NCBI GenBank assembly: GCA_017470325.1
Contig: JAFUES010000011.1
Coordinates: 1-42,997 of the forward strand
Direction: 5' to 3'
DNA: 42,997 bases
From: Oscillospiraceae bacterium
Lineage (GTDB): Bacteria > Bacillota_A > Clostridia > Oscillospirales > Oscillospiraceae
Part shown: positions 8,791 through 16,284 of the stretch, piece by piece
Layout of the letters: every line of letters begins with the position of its first letter
How positions within the stretch are numbered: the first letter of the stretch is position 1
Made by a program: the position numbers and the translations under genes
The notes under the pieces: model-generated
Database searches by the model: none
Told to the model about the DNA's origin: nothing
What the model saw: the letters and a program-made list of their open reading frames with translations, nothing else

Positions 8791-8807
8791 ATTATAATGA
8801 TCATTAT
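8791..8807 (-). promoter_or_regulatory. -10 element and Fur-like palindrome upstream of clpC
   Basis: A perfect 14-base palindrome ATAATGATCATTAT (8794-8807) overlaps a TATAAT -10 on the minus strand (8796-8791), about 32 bases upstream of the clpC ATG. The hexamer pattern GATAAT-GATCAT-TATAAT resembles a Fur box. No good -35 is present. Regulation by a Fur-family protein is inference. Confidence 0.4.
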
Positions 8808-8901
8808 CGCCCGGAACTGCCGCCGATTGGGGCGAAACCGGGCCTGTCCGAAAAATTATTGCCACAAAGCTTTGCTTTTAACGAGGGGGCTTAAAATTTC
8901 A

Positions 8902-8930
8902 TTTGCATTTTGCGATAACTGTGCTACAAT
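8902..8930 (+). promoter_or_regulatory. Promoter of the ferredoxin gene
   Basis: TTTGCA (8902-8907), 17-base spacer, TACAAT (8925-8930). The transcript would begin about 35 bases before the ATG. Confidence 0.65.
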
Positions 8931-8972
8931 GGTGCTGTCCAAAAAGGCAAAATACATAAGGAGGTAACATCA

Positions 8973-9143
8973 ATGGCTTTTGTTATTACTGACGAGTGCC
9001 TGTCCTGCGGTTCCTGCGCTGCGCAGTGTCCTGCCGAGGCGATCGACATGGGCGAACTGCACTATGAGATCGACGCTGAGAAGTGTCTTGAATGCGGCTC
9101 CTGCGCTGCACAGTGTCCTGCTGAGGCTATCATCTCCGAGTGA
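8973..9143 (+). CDS. 2[4Fe-4S] ferredoxin (clostridial type)
   Basis: A 56-residue electron carrier with two tandem CxxCxxxCP cluster motifs: CLSCGSCAAQCP and CLECGSCAAQCP, the second a near-copy of the first. This is the classic clostridial bacterioferredoxin layout and length. It carries low-potential electrons to or from pyruvate:ferredoxin oxidoreductase, hydrogenase or Rnf in the cytoplasm. An excellent RBS (AAGGAGG, 8958-8964) precedes the ATG, a promoter lies at 8902-8930, and a strong terminator follows, so it is monocistronic. Confidence 0.97.
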   Translation: MAFVITDECLSCGSCAAQCPAEAIDMGELHYEIDAEKCLECGSCAAQCPAEAIISE

Positions 9144-9155
9144 TAGTCTAACGGG

Positions 9156-9193
9156 GACCCGGGCGATCTTCGATCGCCCGGGTCATCTTTTTT
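9156..9193 (+). terminator. Terminator of the ferredoxin gene
   Basis: Perfect 13-bp stem GACCCGGGCGATC / GATCGCCCGGGTC, loop TTC, followed by ATCTTTTTT. Confidence 0.92.
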
Positions 9194-9206
9194 ATGGAGA
9201 ACTTTT

Positions 9207-9920
9207 ATGGCTGATGTTCAAGAGCTTTGGCCGGGCGGCCCGGTCTTCGCCCAGGCGGCGAATTTTCGTCTGAGCACGGACTCGGTGCTGCTGGCCGATT
9301 TTATCCATACATGCGGCGCGGTGCGGGGCATCGACCTGGGCTGCGGCTCCGGTATCCTGGCCCTGCTGCTGCTTTGGCGCACGGAGAAGCTGCACATGAC
9401 CGGACTGGAGCTGGACGGCGAGGCCGCGGCCCTGGCTGCAGAGAACCTGGAGCGCAACGGACTTACGGCGCGGAGCAGTGTCCTGACCGGGGACATCCGA
9501 CAGTATCGGGCGCTGTTCAAGCCGGGCAGCTTCGATCTGGCCGCCGCCAACCCGCCCTACTATGCCGCCGGCAGCGGAGGGATCTCGCCGGACCCGGCCC
9601 GGGCAGCCGCCCGGGGTGAAGTCTGCTGCACACTGGAGGAGCTCTGCGCCACCGCGGCCTGGCTGCTGCCCAGCGGCGGTCGCTTCTGTCTGGTACACAA
9701 GCCGGAGCGGCTGTCGGAGTTGCTGTGTACCATGACTGCCCAGGGACTGGAGCCCAAGCGCCTGCGCCTGGTCAATCACCTGGCCGAGCGTGCCCCCAGT
9801 CTGGTATTGGTGGAGGGCCGCCGGGGTAGCCGCCCTGGACTCACCGTGGAGCCGCCGCTGATCCTCGCCGACGCCGACGGCGGGGAAAGTGCGGAATACC
9901 GGAGGATCTATCACAGGTAA
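9207..9920 (+). CDS. tRNA1(Val) (adenine(37)-N6)-methyltransferase, TrmN6/YfiC family
   Basis: A 237-residue class I SAM-dependent methyltransferase. Motif I reads GIDLGCGSGILALLLL (residues ~42-57), the acidic SAM-ribose contact is in TGLELDGEA, and motif IV is NPPYYAAG, the NPPY signature of N6-adenine methyltransferases. The start FAQAANFRLSTDSVLLADF is typical of the YfiC/TrmN6 group, which methylates A37 of tRNA. GGAGA lies 6 bases before the ATG. It follows the ferredoxin terminator and ends at a bidirectional terminator. Exact tRNA target is by family, not shown here. Confidence 0.85.
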   Translation: MADVQELWPGGPVFAQAANFRLSTDSVLLADFIHTCGAVRGIDLGCGSGILALLLLWRTEKLHMTGLELDGEAAALAAENLERNGLTARSSVLTGDIRQYRALFKPGSFDLAAANPPYYAAGSGGISPDPARAAARGEVCCTLEELCATAAWLLPSGGRFCLVHKPERLSELLCTMTAQGLEPKRLRLVNHLAERAPSLVLVEGRRGSRPGLTVEPPLILADADGGESAEYRRIYHR

Positions 9921-9937
9921 GCCCAGCCCAGCATTCA

Positions 9938-9978
9938 AAAAAGCAAGAGATGTGGACCGATCACATCTCTTGCTTTTT
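9938..9978. terminator. Bidirectional terminator, trmN6-like / cbiO
   Basis: A 17-bp perfect stem (five A-T pairs plus GCAAGAGATGTG / CACATCTCTTGC) with a 7-base loop. It overlaps the last bases of the cbiO-type gene and serves both convergent transcripts. Confidence 0.88.
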
Positions 9979-10693
9979 ATCTTGTCAGGCTCAAGGGCAG
10001 TTCCATGCGGTGCCCTTCCAGCAGTTCTTTGTCCCGCAGGATCACTTCGGCCGGTCCGTCGGCCACGATCTGTCCGCCGTCCAGCAGGATCACCCGCTCG
10101 CAGGTGTCCAGGATCATGTCCAAGTCGTGGGAGGTGATCAGTTTGGTCTGGGGCAGCTCCCGGATAGTGTTGATGACGATCCGCCGGTTATAGGGGTCCA
10201 GGGCGGAGGTGGGCTCGTCCATCAAAATGGCCTTCGGCTCCATGGCCAGAATGGTGGCGATGGCGGCCATGCGCTTCTCGCCGCCGGAGATCCGGTGGTT
10301 GTGCCGGTGCTTCAGGTCCTGCAGGCCCAGTCTGTCCAGCACCGCGTCCACCCGCCGATCTGTCTCCTCCCGAGTGGCGCCGTAGTTGAGAGGTCCAAAG
10401 ATCATGTCCTCGTACACTGTAGGCATGAACATCTGGTTGTCGGAGTTCTGCAGTACAAAGCCCAACTTGCCCCGGATCTGGTACAGATTCTCCCGGGTCA
10501 GTTCCTCCCCGTCGATCAGCACCCGGCCCTGCCCGCTGCAGAGGCCCAGGATCAGCTTCATCACCGTGGACTTGCCCGCGCCGTTGGCACCGATGAGCCC
10601 CACGGACTCTCCGTCGGCGATCTTGAAACTCAGATCCCGGATCACCGGCCGGTCCTTCTCATAGGAAAACGATACGTTTTTCAGTTCGATCAT
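9977..10693 (-). CDS. cbiO: ECF transporter ATP-binding protein (CbiO/EcfA type)
   Basis: A 238-residue ABC ATPase powering group I ECF uptake of Co2+ or Ni2+. Walker A is GANGAGKST, the Q-loop lies in GFVLQNSDNQMF, the signature is ISGGEKR, Walker B is AILMDEPTSALD, and the switch His is in ITSHD. Start set at the ATG 10693, where GAGGTG lies 6 bases upstream; a GTG at 10702 is also in frame. It follows the cbiQ stop by five bases. Last gene of the cbiM-cbiQ-cbiO operon. Confidence 0.92.
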   Translation of the reverse strand: MIELKNVSFSYEKDRPVIRDLSFKIADGESVGLIGANGAGKSTVMKLILGLCSGQGRVLIDGEELTRENLYQIRGKLGFVLQNSDNQMFMPTVYEDMIFGPLNYGATREETDRRVDAVLDRLGLQDLKHRHNHRISGGEKRMAAIATILAMEPKAILMDEPTSALDPYNRRIVINTIRELPQTKLITSHDLDMILDTCERVILLDGGQIVADGPAEVILRDKELLEGHRMELPLSLTR

Positions 10694-10698
10694 CTTGA

Positions 10699-11502
10699 TC
10701 ACCTCACGAACAGGCTGCCCAGCAGTTGGGCCACATTCACCAGCCGCAACAGCAGGAACAGTCCTACACAGCAGAGAGTATAGAGTCCGTCCCGCCCGGT
10801 GCAGGGCTTGATATCCGCGTAATGGAAATGCTCATGGTAGCCCCGCAGCTGCATGCTGCTGTACAGCTCCTCCGCCCGGTCCATGCTGCGCAGCAGCAGC
10901 TGCCCCAGGAAGGAGCCCCAGGCGGAGATGTGGATGCCCTTCTGCCCGGGCGCCCGCAGATGATAGGCCTCGGTCATGATGGCCAGCTCTTCAGTCATCA
11001 CGCCCACATAGCGGTAGGTCAACAGCAACAAGGTCACCAGCATACCCGGCACGTGGAGCTTGCGCAAGGCCGCGCACAGGTGGTCGATGGGCGTGGTGGC
11101 CATCAGCAGGAAGGAGGCCATCAGGCACAGCACGCCCTTGACCATCAGCGTCAGCATGGAGATGACGCCGCCTGACACCGCCACATTTCCGATCTGCAGC
11201 ATGGCCGCCCGGTCAAAGAAGGGATTGAACAGGCCCACGGCCATCACCAGGGGCAACACGATCCGCAGCTTGTAAAAGCAGGTGCGAACGGGGATGCCGC
11301 TGAGCTGGAACAGGAACACCGGCCAGAGTACCATGGGCACCAGACCGCTGAGATCGTACTTGTGGAAGGACACCACCACGATGATGTATGCAATTGTACT
11401 GAGCAGCTTCGCCATGGGACACAGCCCGTGCACCGGCGAGCGCTGCGCTGCCAGATCGTCCATCTCGGACAGCTCATACAGCGCTTTTTCCATCTTGTTC
11501 AT
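10699..11502 (-). CDS. cbiQ: ECF transporter transmembrane protein (CbiQ/EcfT)
   Basis: A 267-residue membrane coupling protein linking the metal-binding CbiM to the ATPase. It has about six hydrophobic segments, and the EcfT coupling-helix motifs: AYHLRAPG near residue 182 and RSMDRAEELYSSMQLRGY near 207-224. Placed between cbiM and cbiO in the usual order. Starts at ATG 11502, with another in-frame ATG three codons later. A small hairpin lies between cbiM and this gene. Confidence 0.92.
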   Translation of the reverse strand: MNKMEKALYELSEMDDLAAQRSPVHGLCPMAKLLSTIAYIIVVVSFHKYDLSGLVPMVLWPVFLFQLSGIPVRTCFYKLRIVLPLVMAVGLFNPFFDRAAMLQIGNVAVSGGVISMLTLMVKGVLCLMASFLLMATTPIDHLCAALRKLHVPGMLVTLLLLTYRYVGVMTEELAIMTEAYHLRAPGQKGIHISAWGSFLGQLLLRSMDRAEELYSSMQLRGYHEHFHYADIKPCTGRDGLYTLCCVGLFLLLRLVNVAQLLGSLFVR

Positions 11503-11524
11503 GGTATCTTCCCAACATGCCGAT

Positions 11525-11548
11525 AAGGGGCATCCTCAGATGCCCCTT
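11525..11548. promoter_or_regulatory. Intercistronic hairpin, cbiM-cbiQ
   Basis: Nine-bp perfect stem AAGGGGCAT / ATGCCCCTT with a 6-base loop in the 72-base gap. No T tract follows on the minus strand, so processing, mRNA stability or partial attenuation is more likely than full termination. Confidence 0.5.
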
Positions 11549-11574
11549 TGGCGTATTTTTTTATACTTGTTTAT

Positions 11575-12624
11575 CTACCGGGCTGTTTTCTTTTTCCGGA
11601 AGAAGCCGCCCGCCAGGCAGATCAGCAGGGCCACTCCCGCCACCATGGCGGAGCCGACGATGCCGGATACCGTGGTGCCAGCAGCGCTGTCGCTGCCCGG
11701 GAAGGCATAGTCCGGCAGGAAGGAGGTGCTCTCCTGGATGCTGCCCGCGGTGTCCGCCGCGGCGCTGGCAACGCCGAAGTCCTCCTCATCCAGGCCCATA
11801 TTCTCCGCATAGCCCTCCTCGGCGTTGCCGAAGAGCGCCCACTCCAGACCGTCGGGATTGCCGCTTGCCAGCAGGCTCAGCCCGCCGCCCACGATCAGGG
11901 CGACCACGGCCAGGATGGCGATAGTGGCCTTCAGGGAGCGCTTGCCCTGGCCTTCAGCGGCGTCCACATCCCGCAGCAATTCGGGCCGGGACTCGAAGAC
12001 GAACACCAGCACCGCAGAGGTGATCAGGCCCTCGACAAGACCGATGGCCAGATGGATGGGCTGCATCAGCGCCATAAAGGCGCCGAAGGGCAGCTCGGTG
12101 ATACCGGAAAGGCTGGTCTCCAACACCACGGAGAAAGCGCCCAACTGCAGCGTAACCACACAGCCGATGATGGAGGCGGCGATGATCCGCGCCCGCTGCG
12201 CGCCCTTGCCCTCACCGAACCAATGGCTGTGCATGATGGGCCGCCAGATCAGATAATAGCCGACGAAGCAGCCGTAGAAGGCCATGTTCCACACATTGGC
12301 CCCCAAAGCCATCAGGCCGCCGTCGGCGAAGAAAAGACATTGGATCGCCAGGATCACGATCATGGACAGGAAACCCGCCTGGGGTCCCAGCAGGGCGGAC
12401 AGCAGCATGCCACCGCACATGTGGCCGGAGGAGCCGGTGCCGGGGATGGTATAGTTGATCATCTGTCCGGCGAAGACCAGGGCGGCTGTGACCGCCATAG
12501 TGGGCAGCTTCTGGGGCTCGTCGTCCTTTTTCAGTTTATGGATCGAAACGCCCGCGGCAGTGCCGGAGGCTACGTACATGGTCGCTGCCACGGCCGGGGC
12601 CAGCAGCGCGTCTGCCATATGCAT
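11575..12624 (-). CDS. cbiM: Cobalt/nickel ECF substrate-binding protein, CbiM-CbiN fusion
   Basis: A 349-residue membrane protein. The mature N-terminus MHMADALL supplies the Met1-His2 metal ligands, and the conserved His in GSSGHMCGG supplies another. Residues 1-~215 are the CbiM S-component; after a linker, a CbiN-like part with the PDGLEWAL motif (~260) follows, then a final TM helix and a basic tail. CbiM and CbiN are thus fused. Ni2+ versus Co2+ cannot be settled from sequence. GAGGTG is 6 bases before the ATG. No cobalamin riboswitch or NikR site is recognisable upstream. Confidence 0.92.
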   Translation of the reverse strand: MHMADALLAPAVAATMYVASGTAAGVSIHKLKKDDEPQKLPTMAVTAALVFAGQMINYTIPGTGSSGHMCGGMLLSALLGPQAGFLSMIVILAIQCLFFADGGLMALGANVWNMAFYGCFVGYYLIWRPIMHSHWFGEGKGAQRARIIAASIIGCVVTLQLGAFSVVLETSLSGITELPFGAFMALMQPIHLAIGLVEGLITSAVLVFVFESRPELLRDVDAAEGQGKRSLKATIAILAVVALIVGGGLSLLASGNPDGLEWALFGNAEEGYAENMGLDEEDFGVASAAADTAGSIQESTSFLPDYAFPGSDSAAGTTVSGIVGSAMVAGVALLICLAGGFFRKKKTAR

Positions 12625-12719
12625 GCAAACACCTCATTCTCGATTGAATTTGATGCATCTGTTTGCAGAGTACCATGGTTTTATCTGCCCCGCAAGCCCC
12701 CCGGGGGGATATAAAATGC
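12625..12719 (-). promoter_or_regulatory. Upstream region of cbiM
   Basis: Holds a perfect 12-base palindrome CCCCCCGGGGGG (12697-12708) and a weak promoter candidate on the minus strand (TTGCGG, 17 bases, TACTCT). Either could be the control region for metal uptake. No known riboswitch fold was recognised. Confidence 0.35.
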
Positions 12720-12749
12720 AAAAAAATGCGCCCGGCTGTCCCGAGCGCA
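12720..12749 (-). terminator. Terminator of the AbrB-family gene
   Basis: Ten-bp stem ATGCGCTCGG / CCGGGCGCAT (one G-T pair), loop GACAG, followed on the minus strand by six T residues. Confidence 0.85.
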
Positions 12750-12761
12750 TGAAAGCTTCTC

Positions 12762-13004
12762 TTAAATTTCCTTGAGCTTCGCGATGCAGGCGGCGCACAC
12801 ATTGCGGCCCTTGAAGCTGGTGATCTCCTTCACACTGTCGCAGAACACACACGATGCCTGATACTTGCGAAGAATAACGCTGTCCCCCTCCACATATATT
12901 TCCACTGGATCCTTTTCCGCGATATCCAGCGTGCGGCGCATCTCGATCGGCAGAACGATTCTGCCAAGCTCATCGACCTTGCGGACGATACCTGTAGATT
13001 TCAT
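12762..13004 (-). CDS. AbrB-family transition-state regulator with Cys-rich tail
   Basis: An 80-residue DNA-binding protein. Residues 1-~48 form the AbrB/SpoVT swapped-hairpin domain (GIVRKVDELGRIVLPIEMRR, then IYVEGDSVILRKY). The tail carries CxxC...CxxC (CVFC and CAAC), probably a small zinc site, a common form in Clostridia. It probably dimerises and controls growth-phase or sporulation genes. GGAGG lies 8 bases before the ATG; promoter at 13076-13103; own terminator, so monocistronic. It is divergent from spmA-spmB, which could be a target (inference). Confidence 0.93.
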   Translation of the reverse strand: MKSTGIVRKVDELGRIVLPIEMRRTLDIAEKDPVEIYVEGDSVILRKYQASCVFCDSVKEITSFKGRNVCAACIAKLKEI

Positions 13005-13075
13005 ACTCTTTCCTCCATAGAATACGCCGGCAGGCCTCTATCTGCAGCGGCGTAATTTATCATATGATGTTAATT

Positions 13076-13103
13076 ATTATACCATAATCACGAAATGGGT
13101 CAA
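13076..13103 (-). promoter_or_regulatory. Promoter of the AbrB-family gene
   Basis: On the minus strand TTGACC (13103-13098), 16-base spacer ending TGG, then TATAAT (13081-13076), with an extended -10. A 10-base palindrome ATCATATGAT (13059-13068) sits at the expected transcription start and could be an AbrB-type autoregulatory site. Confidence 0.75.
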
Positions 13104-13176
13104 TGTTTATTTTCTTAAAAATTTATCTTCTTTTTATGTTCTATGCAACATTTTTACAAAGGGAGGCGGATTTCTC

Positions 13177-13752
13177 ATCCTGATCTCGTTCATTCTTCTA
13201 AGTATCTATCTGCTCTGCACCCTGTTCTCCCCGGTGTTGGGGACAACAACGGCGGCAGGCGCCGCAGTGCTGGAGGGGGCGCAGGAGGCCGTCCGTTTCT
13301 GCATCACCCTGGCCGGGGGCGTATGCCTCTGGAGTGGCGTCATGGAGCTGCTGGAGCGCTCCGGCGCCGCGGCGGGCCTGGCCCGGCTGCTGCAGCCGCT
13401 GCTGCGGCGGCTCTTTCCCCGGGCTGCGGCCGACAGAGAGACCCTCTCCGCCCTGACGGAAAATCTCAGCGCCAATCTGCTGGGCCTGGGCAACGCCGCC
13501 ACTCCGGCGGGCATCCGCGCCGCTCAGGGCATGGCGCGGCAAAGCGGCGGGCGGCCATCGGACGAGCTGTACACCCTGGTGGTACTGAACACCGCCTCCC
13601 TCCAGCTGCTGCCCAGCACCATCGCCTCCGTCCGGGCGGCGGCAGGGGCCGCCTCGGCCTTTGATATTCTCCCCGCGGTATGGGTCTCCTCCCTGTGCTC
13701 CGTGGCCGCGGGGCTGCTGGCAGCCGCCGCGCTCCGACGGCTATGGCCATGA
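13177..13752 (+). CDS. spmA: Spore maturation protein SpmA, unusual start
   Basis: Membrane protein needed with SpmB for spore core dehydration. The family core NLLGLGNAATPAGIRAAQ is plain, followed by the QLLPSTIASVR region. The frame contains a hydrophobic first helix (ILISFILLSIYLLCTLF) that the family needs, behind a strong RBS (AAAGGGAGG, 13158-13166), but no ATG, GTG or TTG precedes or opens it. The first ordinary start is GTG at 13234, after the helix. I place the start at ATC 13177, 10 bases from the RBS, giving 191 residues; the start itself is uncertain. It overlaps spmB by 4 bp. Confidence 0.8.
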   Translation: MLISFILLSIYLLCTLFSPVLGTTTAAGAAVLEGAQEAVRFCITLAGGVCLWSGVMELLERSGAAAGLARLLQPLLRRLFPRAAADRETLSALTENLSANLLGLGNAATPAGIRAAQGMARQSGGRPSDELYTLVVLNTASLQLLPSTIASVRAAAGAASAFDILPAVWVSSLCSVAAGLLAAAALRRLWP

Positions 13753-14270
13753 GGAACCTGCTGGATCTGACAGCGCCTCTGCTGATCGGCGCGGTCATGC
13801 TCACCGCGGCGCTGCGGGGTGTGGATCTGTATGAAGCCATGTTGGCCGGTGCTCGGAAGGGGCTGCAGATCATGGCCGATATCCTCCCGGCCCTGCTGGT
13901 GCTGTTCCCCGCCATCCGCCTGCTGCGCGCCTCCGGCCTGCCCGAGCTGCTGGTCCGCCTGCTCTCCCCGCTGCTGGACAAGCTGGGCGTCCCGGCGGAC
14001 ACGGTGCTGCTCATGCTGCTGCGGCCCATTTCCGGCAGTGCGGCTTTGGCGGCCGCGTCAGAGATCATCCAGCGCTGCGGACCCGACTCGCTGACCGGAC
14101 GCACGGCGGCGGTAATGATCGGCTCCAGCGAGACCACGCTCTATGTGGCGGCGGTCTACTTTGCCGCCGCCGGGGTCCGGCGCAGCCGCTGGGCCATCCC
14201 CGCCGCCCTGTGCGCGGACCTGGCCTGCTTCCTCTCCTCGGCCTGGATCTGCCGGGCCCTCTGGGGATAG
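13749..14270 (+). CDS. spmB: Spore maturation protein SpmB
   Basis: A 173-residue polytopic membrane protein paired with SpmA in spore core dehydration. Family features include ARKGLQIMADILPALLVLF, RPISGSAALA and GSSETTLYVAAVYF. The ATG at 13749 overlaps the spmA stop (ATGA), implying translational coupling; an in-frame ATG at 13743 is an equal alternative. A convergent hairpin terminator follows at 14274-14302. Confidence 0.93.
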   Translation: MRNLLDLTAPLLIGAVMLTAALRGVDLYEAMLAGARKGLQIMADILPALLVLFPAIRLLRASGLPELLVRLLSPLLDKLGVPADTVLLMLLRPISGSAALAAASEIIQRCGPDSLTGRTAAVMIGSSETTLYVAAVYFAAAGVRRSRWAIPAALCADLACFLSSAWICRALWG

Positions 14271-14273
14271 CAA

Positions 14274-14302
14274 AGCGCCCTGCCAGTGTGAGGCAGGGCG
14301 CT
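14274..14302. terminator. Terminator hairpin between spmB and ABC permease gene
   Basis: Perfect 11-bp stem AGCGCCCTGCC / GGCAGGGCGCT with a 7-base loop, between convergent genes. T-richness is modest on both sides. Confidence 0.7.
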
Positions 14303-14317
14303 GGTTCTGCTTTGGAT

Positions 14318-15145
14318 TCACGCCAGGTTCAATTTCTTCTTCAGGCTCCAGGTGGTGATGGCGTACAGGATGCCGCCCTGGACCAGCTCGCCCAGCAGGC
14401 CACGGGCTGTCACATTTTGGGCCAGCCGCAGGCCCTCCCGCGCGGTCTCCATGAAGCTTGCATCTTCCAGGTTGATCATCAGGCTCACATTGACGCCGGT
14501 GTGCAGGATGCTGAACAGGAAGCTGATGGCCACGAAAAACACCACGCTCAGCAGCACCTTGTCCTTGGAGAAGATGTGGCCCAGGGACATGGCCGCGTAG
14601 AAATGCAGGCAGGAGGCCAGCGTAGCCAGGATCATGGCCAGCAGGAACTCGCCGCCCAGGAGCCACAGATCGCTGCTGCGGATCCCGAACTCTGCCATGG
14701 CTTTGCGGATCTCCGCCCAGCTGGGGAGAGAAGCAAAGATCTCACCCAGATCGGTACCGGTCTGGATCAGAACCGTCAGGAAGACGGCCAGGCAGATCAC
14801 CAGCCAGGTGACCAGCACCCAGACCAGGGAGACGATCAACTTGGACCAGACCAGCTCATGGACGTTCACCGGCAGGGTGTGCATCAGATAGCCCTCATCC
14901 CGCAGCAGGTTGCGGTAAAAGCGCAGGATCATCAGCACCAGGGTCATCACCGCCGCGGCCACCATGCCGATGACGAAAGCGGCGATCACCAGGCCGAACA
15001 GAATGGTCAGGAAGGTGCTGTCCGTCACCTGGATAAAGCGGATGGAGAAATTGGCCAGCACCGCCAGGGCCAGCACCGCGCCCAGCGCGGGCAGCATCAG
15101 ACGCCCGGTGGCGCGAAATTCATGCTTCAAAAGTTTGCCTAACAT
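14318..15145 (-). CDS. ABC-2-type transporter permease
   Basis: A 275-residue membrane protein with about six hydrophobic segments and the usual cytoplasmic start of such permeases (MLGKLLKHEFRATGR). The segment YRNLLRDEGYLMHTLPV is typical of ABC-2 permeases in which lipid or drug-export systems carry a short loop after TM2. It overlaps the upstream ATPase gene by 7 bp. With a YtrA-type GntR regulator first in the operon, it probably exports a peptide antibiotic, lipid intermediate or similar; the substrate is unknown. Confidence 0.85.
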   Translation of the reverse strand: MLGKLLKHEFRATGRLMLPALGAVLALAVLANFSIRFIQVTDSTFLTILFGLVIAAFVIGMVAAAVMTLVLMILRFYRNLLRDEGYLMHTLPVNVHELVWSKLIVSLVWVLVTWLVICLAVFLTVLIQTGTDLGEIFASLPSWAEIRKAMAEFGIRSSDLWLLGGEFLLAMILATLASCLHFYAAMSLGHIFSKDKVLLSVVFFVAISFLFSILHTGVNVSLMINLEDASFMETAREGLRLAQNVTARGLLGELVQGGILYAITTWSLKKKLNLA

Positions 15146-15834
15146 CTGAACACCTCCCGGAAATAAGCGTCCACGCTCATGCCCTTTTCCTCGCGGATCT
15201 GGTCCACCGAGGACTGGAGCACCACGCGTCCGCCGTTGATGAAGATCACATCGTCCAGCACCTGCTCCACATCCGCGATCAGGTGGGTGGAGATGATCAC
15301 CGCGGCCTCGGGGTTGTAGTTGCGGATGATGGTATCCAGGATGTAGTCCCGGGTGGCCGGGTCCACACCGCCGATGGGCTCATCCAGCAGGTACAGGCCC
15401 GCCTTGCGGCTCATGACCATGATCAGCTGTACCTTCTCCCGGGTGCCCTTGGACATCTGCTTGATGCGCATGGCCGGGTCGATGTTCAGCCGCAGCAGCA
15501 TCTCCATGGCCCGGTCCCGGTCGAAGTCCTGATAGAAGTCCTCAAAGAAATCCATCAGCTGTTTGGCGCTCATCCACTCGGCCAGGGTCTCCCGGTCCGG
15601 CAGGTAGGATACCAGCGCCTTGGTCTCCGGCCCCGGCTTCTCCCCATAGATCAGCAGCTCGCCGGATGAAGGCGTCAGCAGGCCGTTGGCCAGCTTGATC
15701 AGCGTGGTCTTGCCGCTGCCGTTGGGCCCCAGCAGGCCCACCACACGGCCCGGCTCCACCCGCAGATCCACATTGTCCAGGGCCTGCACATTGCCGAAGC
15801 GCTTGCTAAGCCCTCTGCATTCAAAGATCGGCAT
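15139..15834 (-). CDS. ABC transporter ATP-binding protein
   Basis: A 231-residue ATPase of the drug/lipid-export type. Walker A is GPNGSGKTTL; the signature is a degenerate MSKGTREKVQ rather than LSGGQ, common in YtrB-like proteins; Walker B is LYLLDEPIGGVD; the switch His lies in ISTHL. I chose ATG 15834 for the GGAGGAG 7 bases upstream, although the frame stays open further 5'. It overlaps the regulator gene by 14 bp and the permease by 7 bp, so all three are one translationally coupled operon. Confidence 0.93.
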   Translation of the reverse strand: MPIFECRGLSKRFGNVQALDNVDLRVEPGRVVGLLGPNGSGKTTLIKLANGLLTPSSGELLIYGEKPGPETKALVSYLPDRETLAEWMSAKQLMDFFEDFYQDFDRDRAMEMLLRLNIDPAMRIKQMSKGTREKVQLIMVMSRKAGLYLLDEPIGGVDPATRDYILDTIIRNYNPEAAVIISTHLIADVEQVLDDVIFINGGRVVLQSSVDQIREEKGMSVDAYFREVFRC

Positions 15835-16201
15835 CTTGTTTCTCCTCCTTCTCCCCCGCAAGCAGTGCGAGGATCTCCTCATGATCGCAGCCCAGCTTTT
15901 CCATCGCCTCCAGGAAACTGCGCACCTGGACCGCCGCCAGGGCCTTGCGGGCCTCCTGGATGCGAGCGATATCCTCCGTCACAAAACGGCCGGCGGTGCG
16001 GTTGGCGTAGACCAGGCCCTCCCGCTCCAGCTCCTGCAGCGCACGCTGCATGGTGTTGGGATTGACCCCGGCCTCTGTGGCCAGGTCCCGCACGGAGTTG
16101 AGCCGTGCGCCGGGAGGCATGGCGCCGGAGACGATGGCCTGCTTGATCCGCTCCACCAGCTGGGAATAGATGGGCAGATCGTTACGGAATTTCCAATCCA
16201 T
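15821..16201 (-). CDS. GntR-family regulator, YtrA subfamily
   Basis: A 126-residue repressor. The N-terminal winged helix (PIYSQLVERIKQAIVSG, RLNSVRDLATEAGVNPNT) is followed by the short YtrA-type dimerisation tail, not a large effector domain. First gene of the operon with an ABC ATPase and permease, as in ytrABC-type loci that respond to cell-wall stress. The promoter region carries a perfect 15-base inverted repeat whose inner edge abuts the RBS AAAAGGAGG, so autoregulation is very likely. Confidence 0.93.
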   Translation of the reverse strand: MDWKFRNDLPIYSQLVERIKQAIVSGAMPPGARLNSVRDLATEAGVNPNTMQRALQELEREGLVYANRTAGRFVTEDIARIQEARKALAAVQVRSFLEAMEKLGCDHEEILALLAGEKEEKQDADL

Positions 16202-16212
16202 CCGGGTCCTCC

Positions 16213-16254
16213 TTTTGTGTTATTGTATTAGTCGCTTAGTACAATAACACAAAA
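16213..16254 (-). promoter_or_regulatory. Operator/promoter of the GntR-ABC operon
   Basis: Perfect inverted repeat: TTTTGTGTTATTGTA (16213-16227), 12-base spacer, TACAATAACACAAAA (16240-16254). On the minus strand a TACAAT -10 lies inside the proximal arm and that arm runs directly into the RBS. A bound dimer would cover the core promoter and the start of the message. Confidence 0.85.
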
Positions 16255-16284
16255 GAGAAATTTGTCAAGCCCTTTTGCAAATCT

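Noticed and set aside
6609..8894. 761-residue plus-strand frame opposite clpC
   Set aside because: Low-complexity, His/Gln/Pro-rich antisense frame of a high-GC gene. ClpC motifs on the minus strand are decisive.
12625..12719. Cobalamin riboswitch upstream of cbiM
   Set aside because: The region is too short and lacks the conserved B12-box; only a short palindrome and an AbrB terminator are there.
13143..13664. ATG at 13143 as the start of a gene in another frame over spmA
   Set aside because: The RBS lies after this ATG and the translation is Arg/Gly-rich shadow sequence. The SpmA frame is the coding one.
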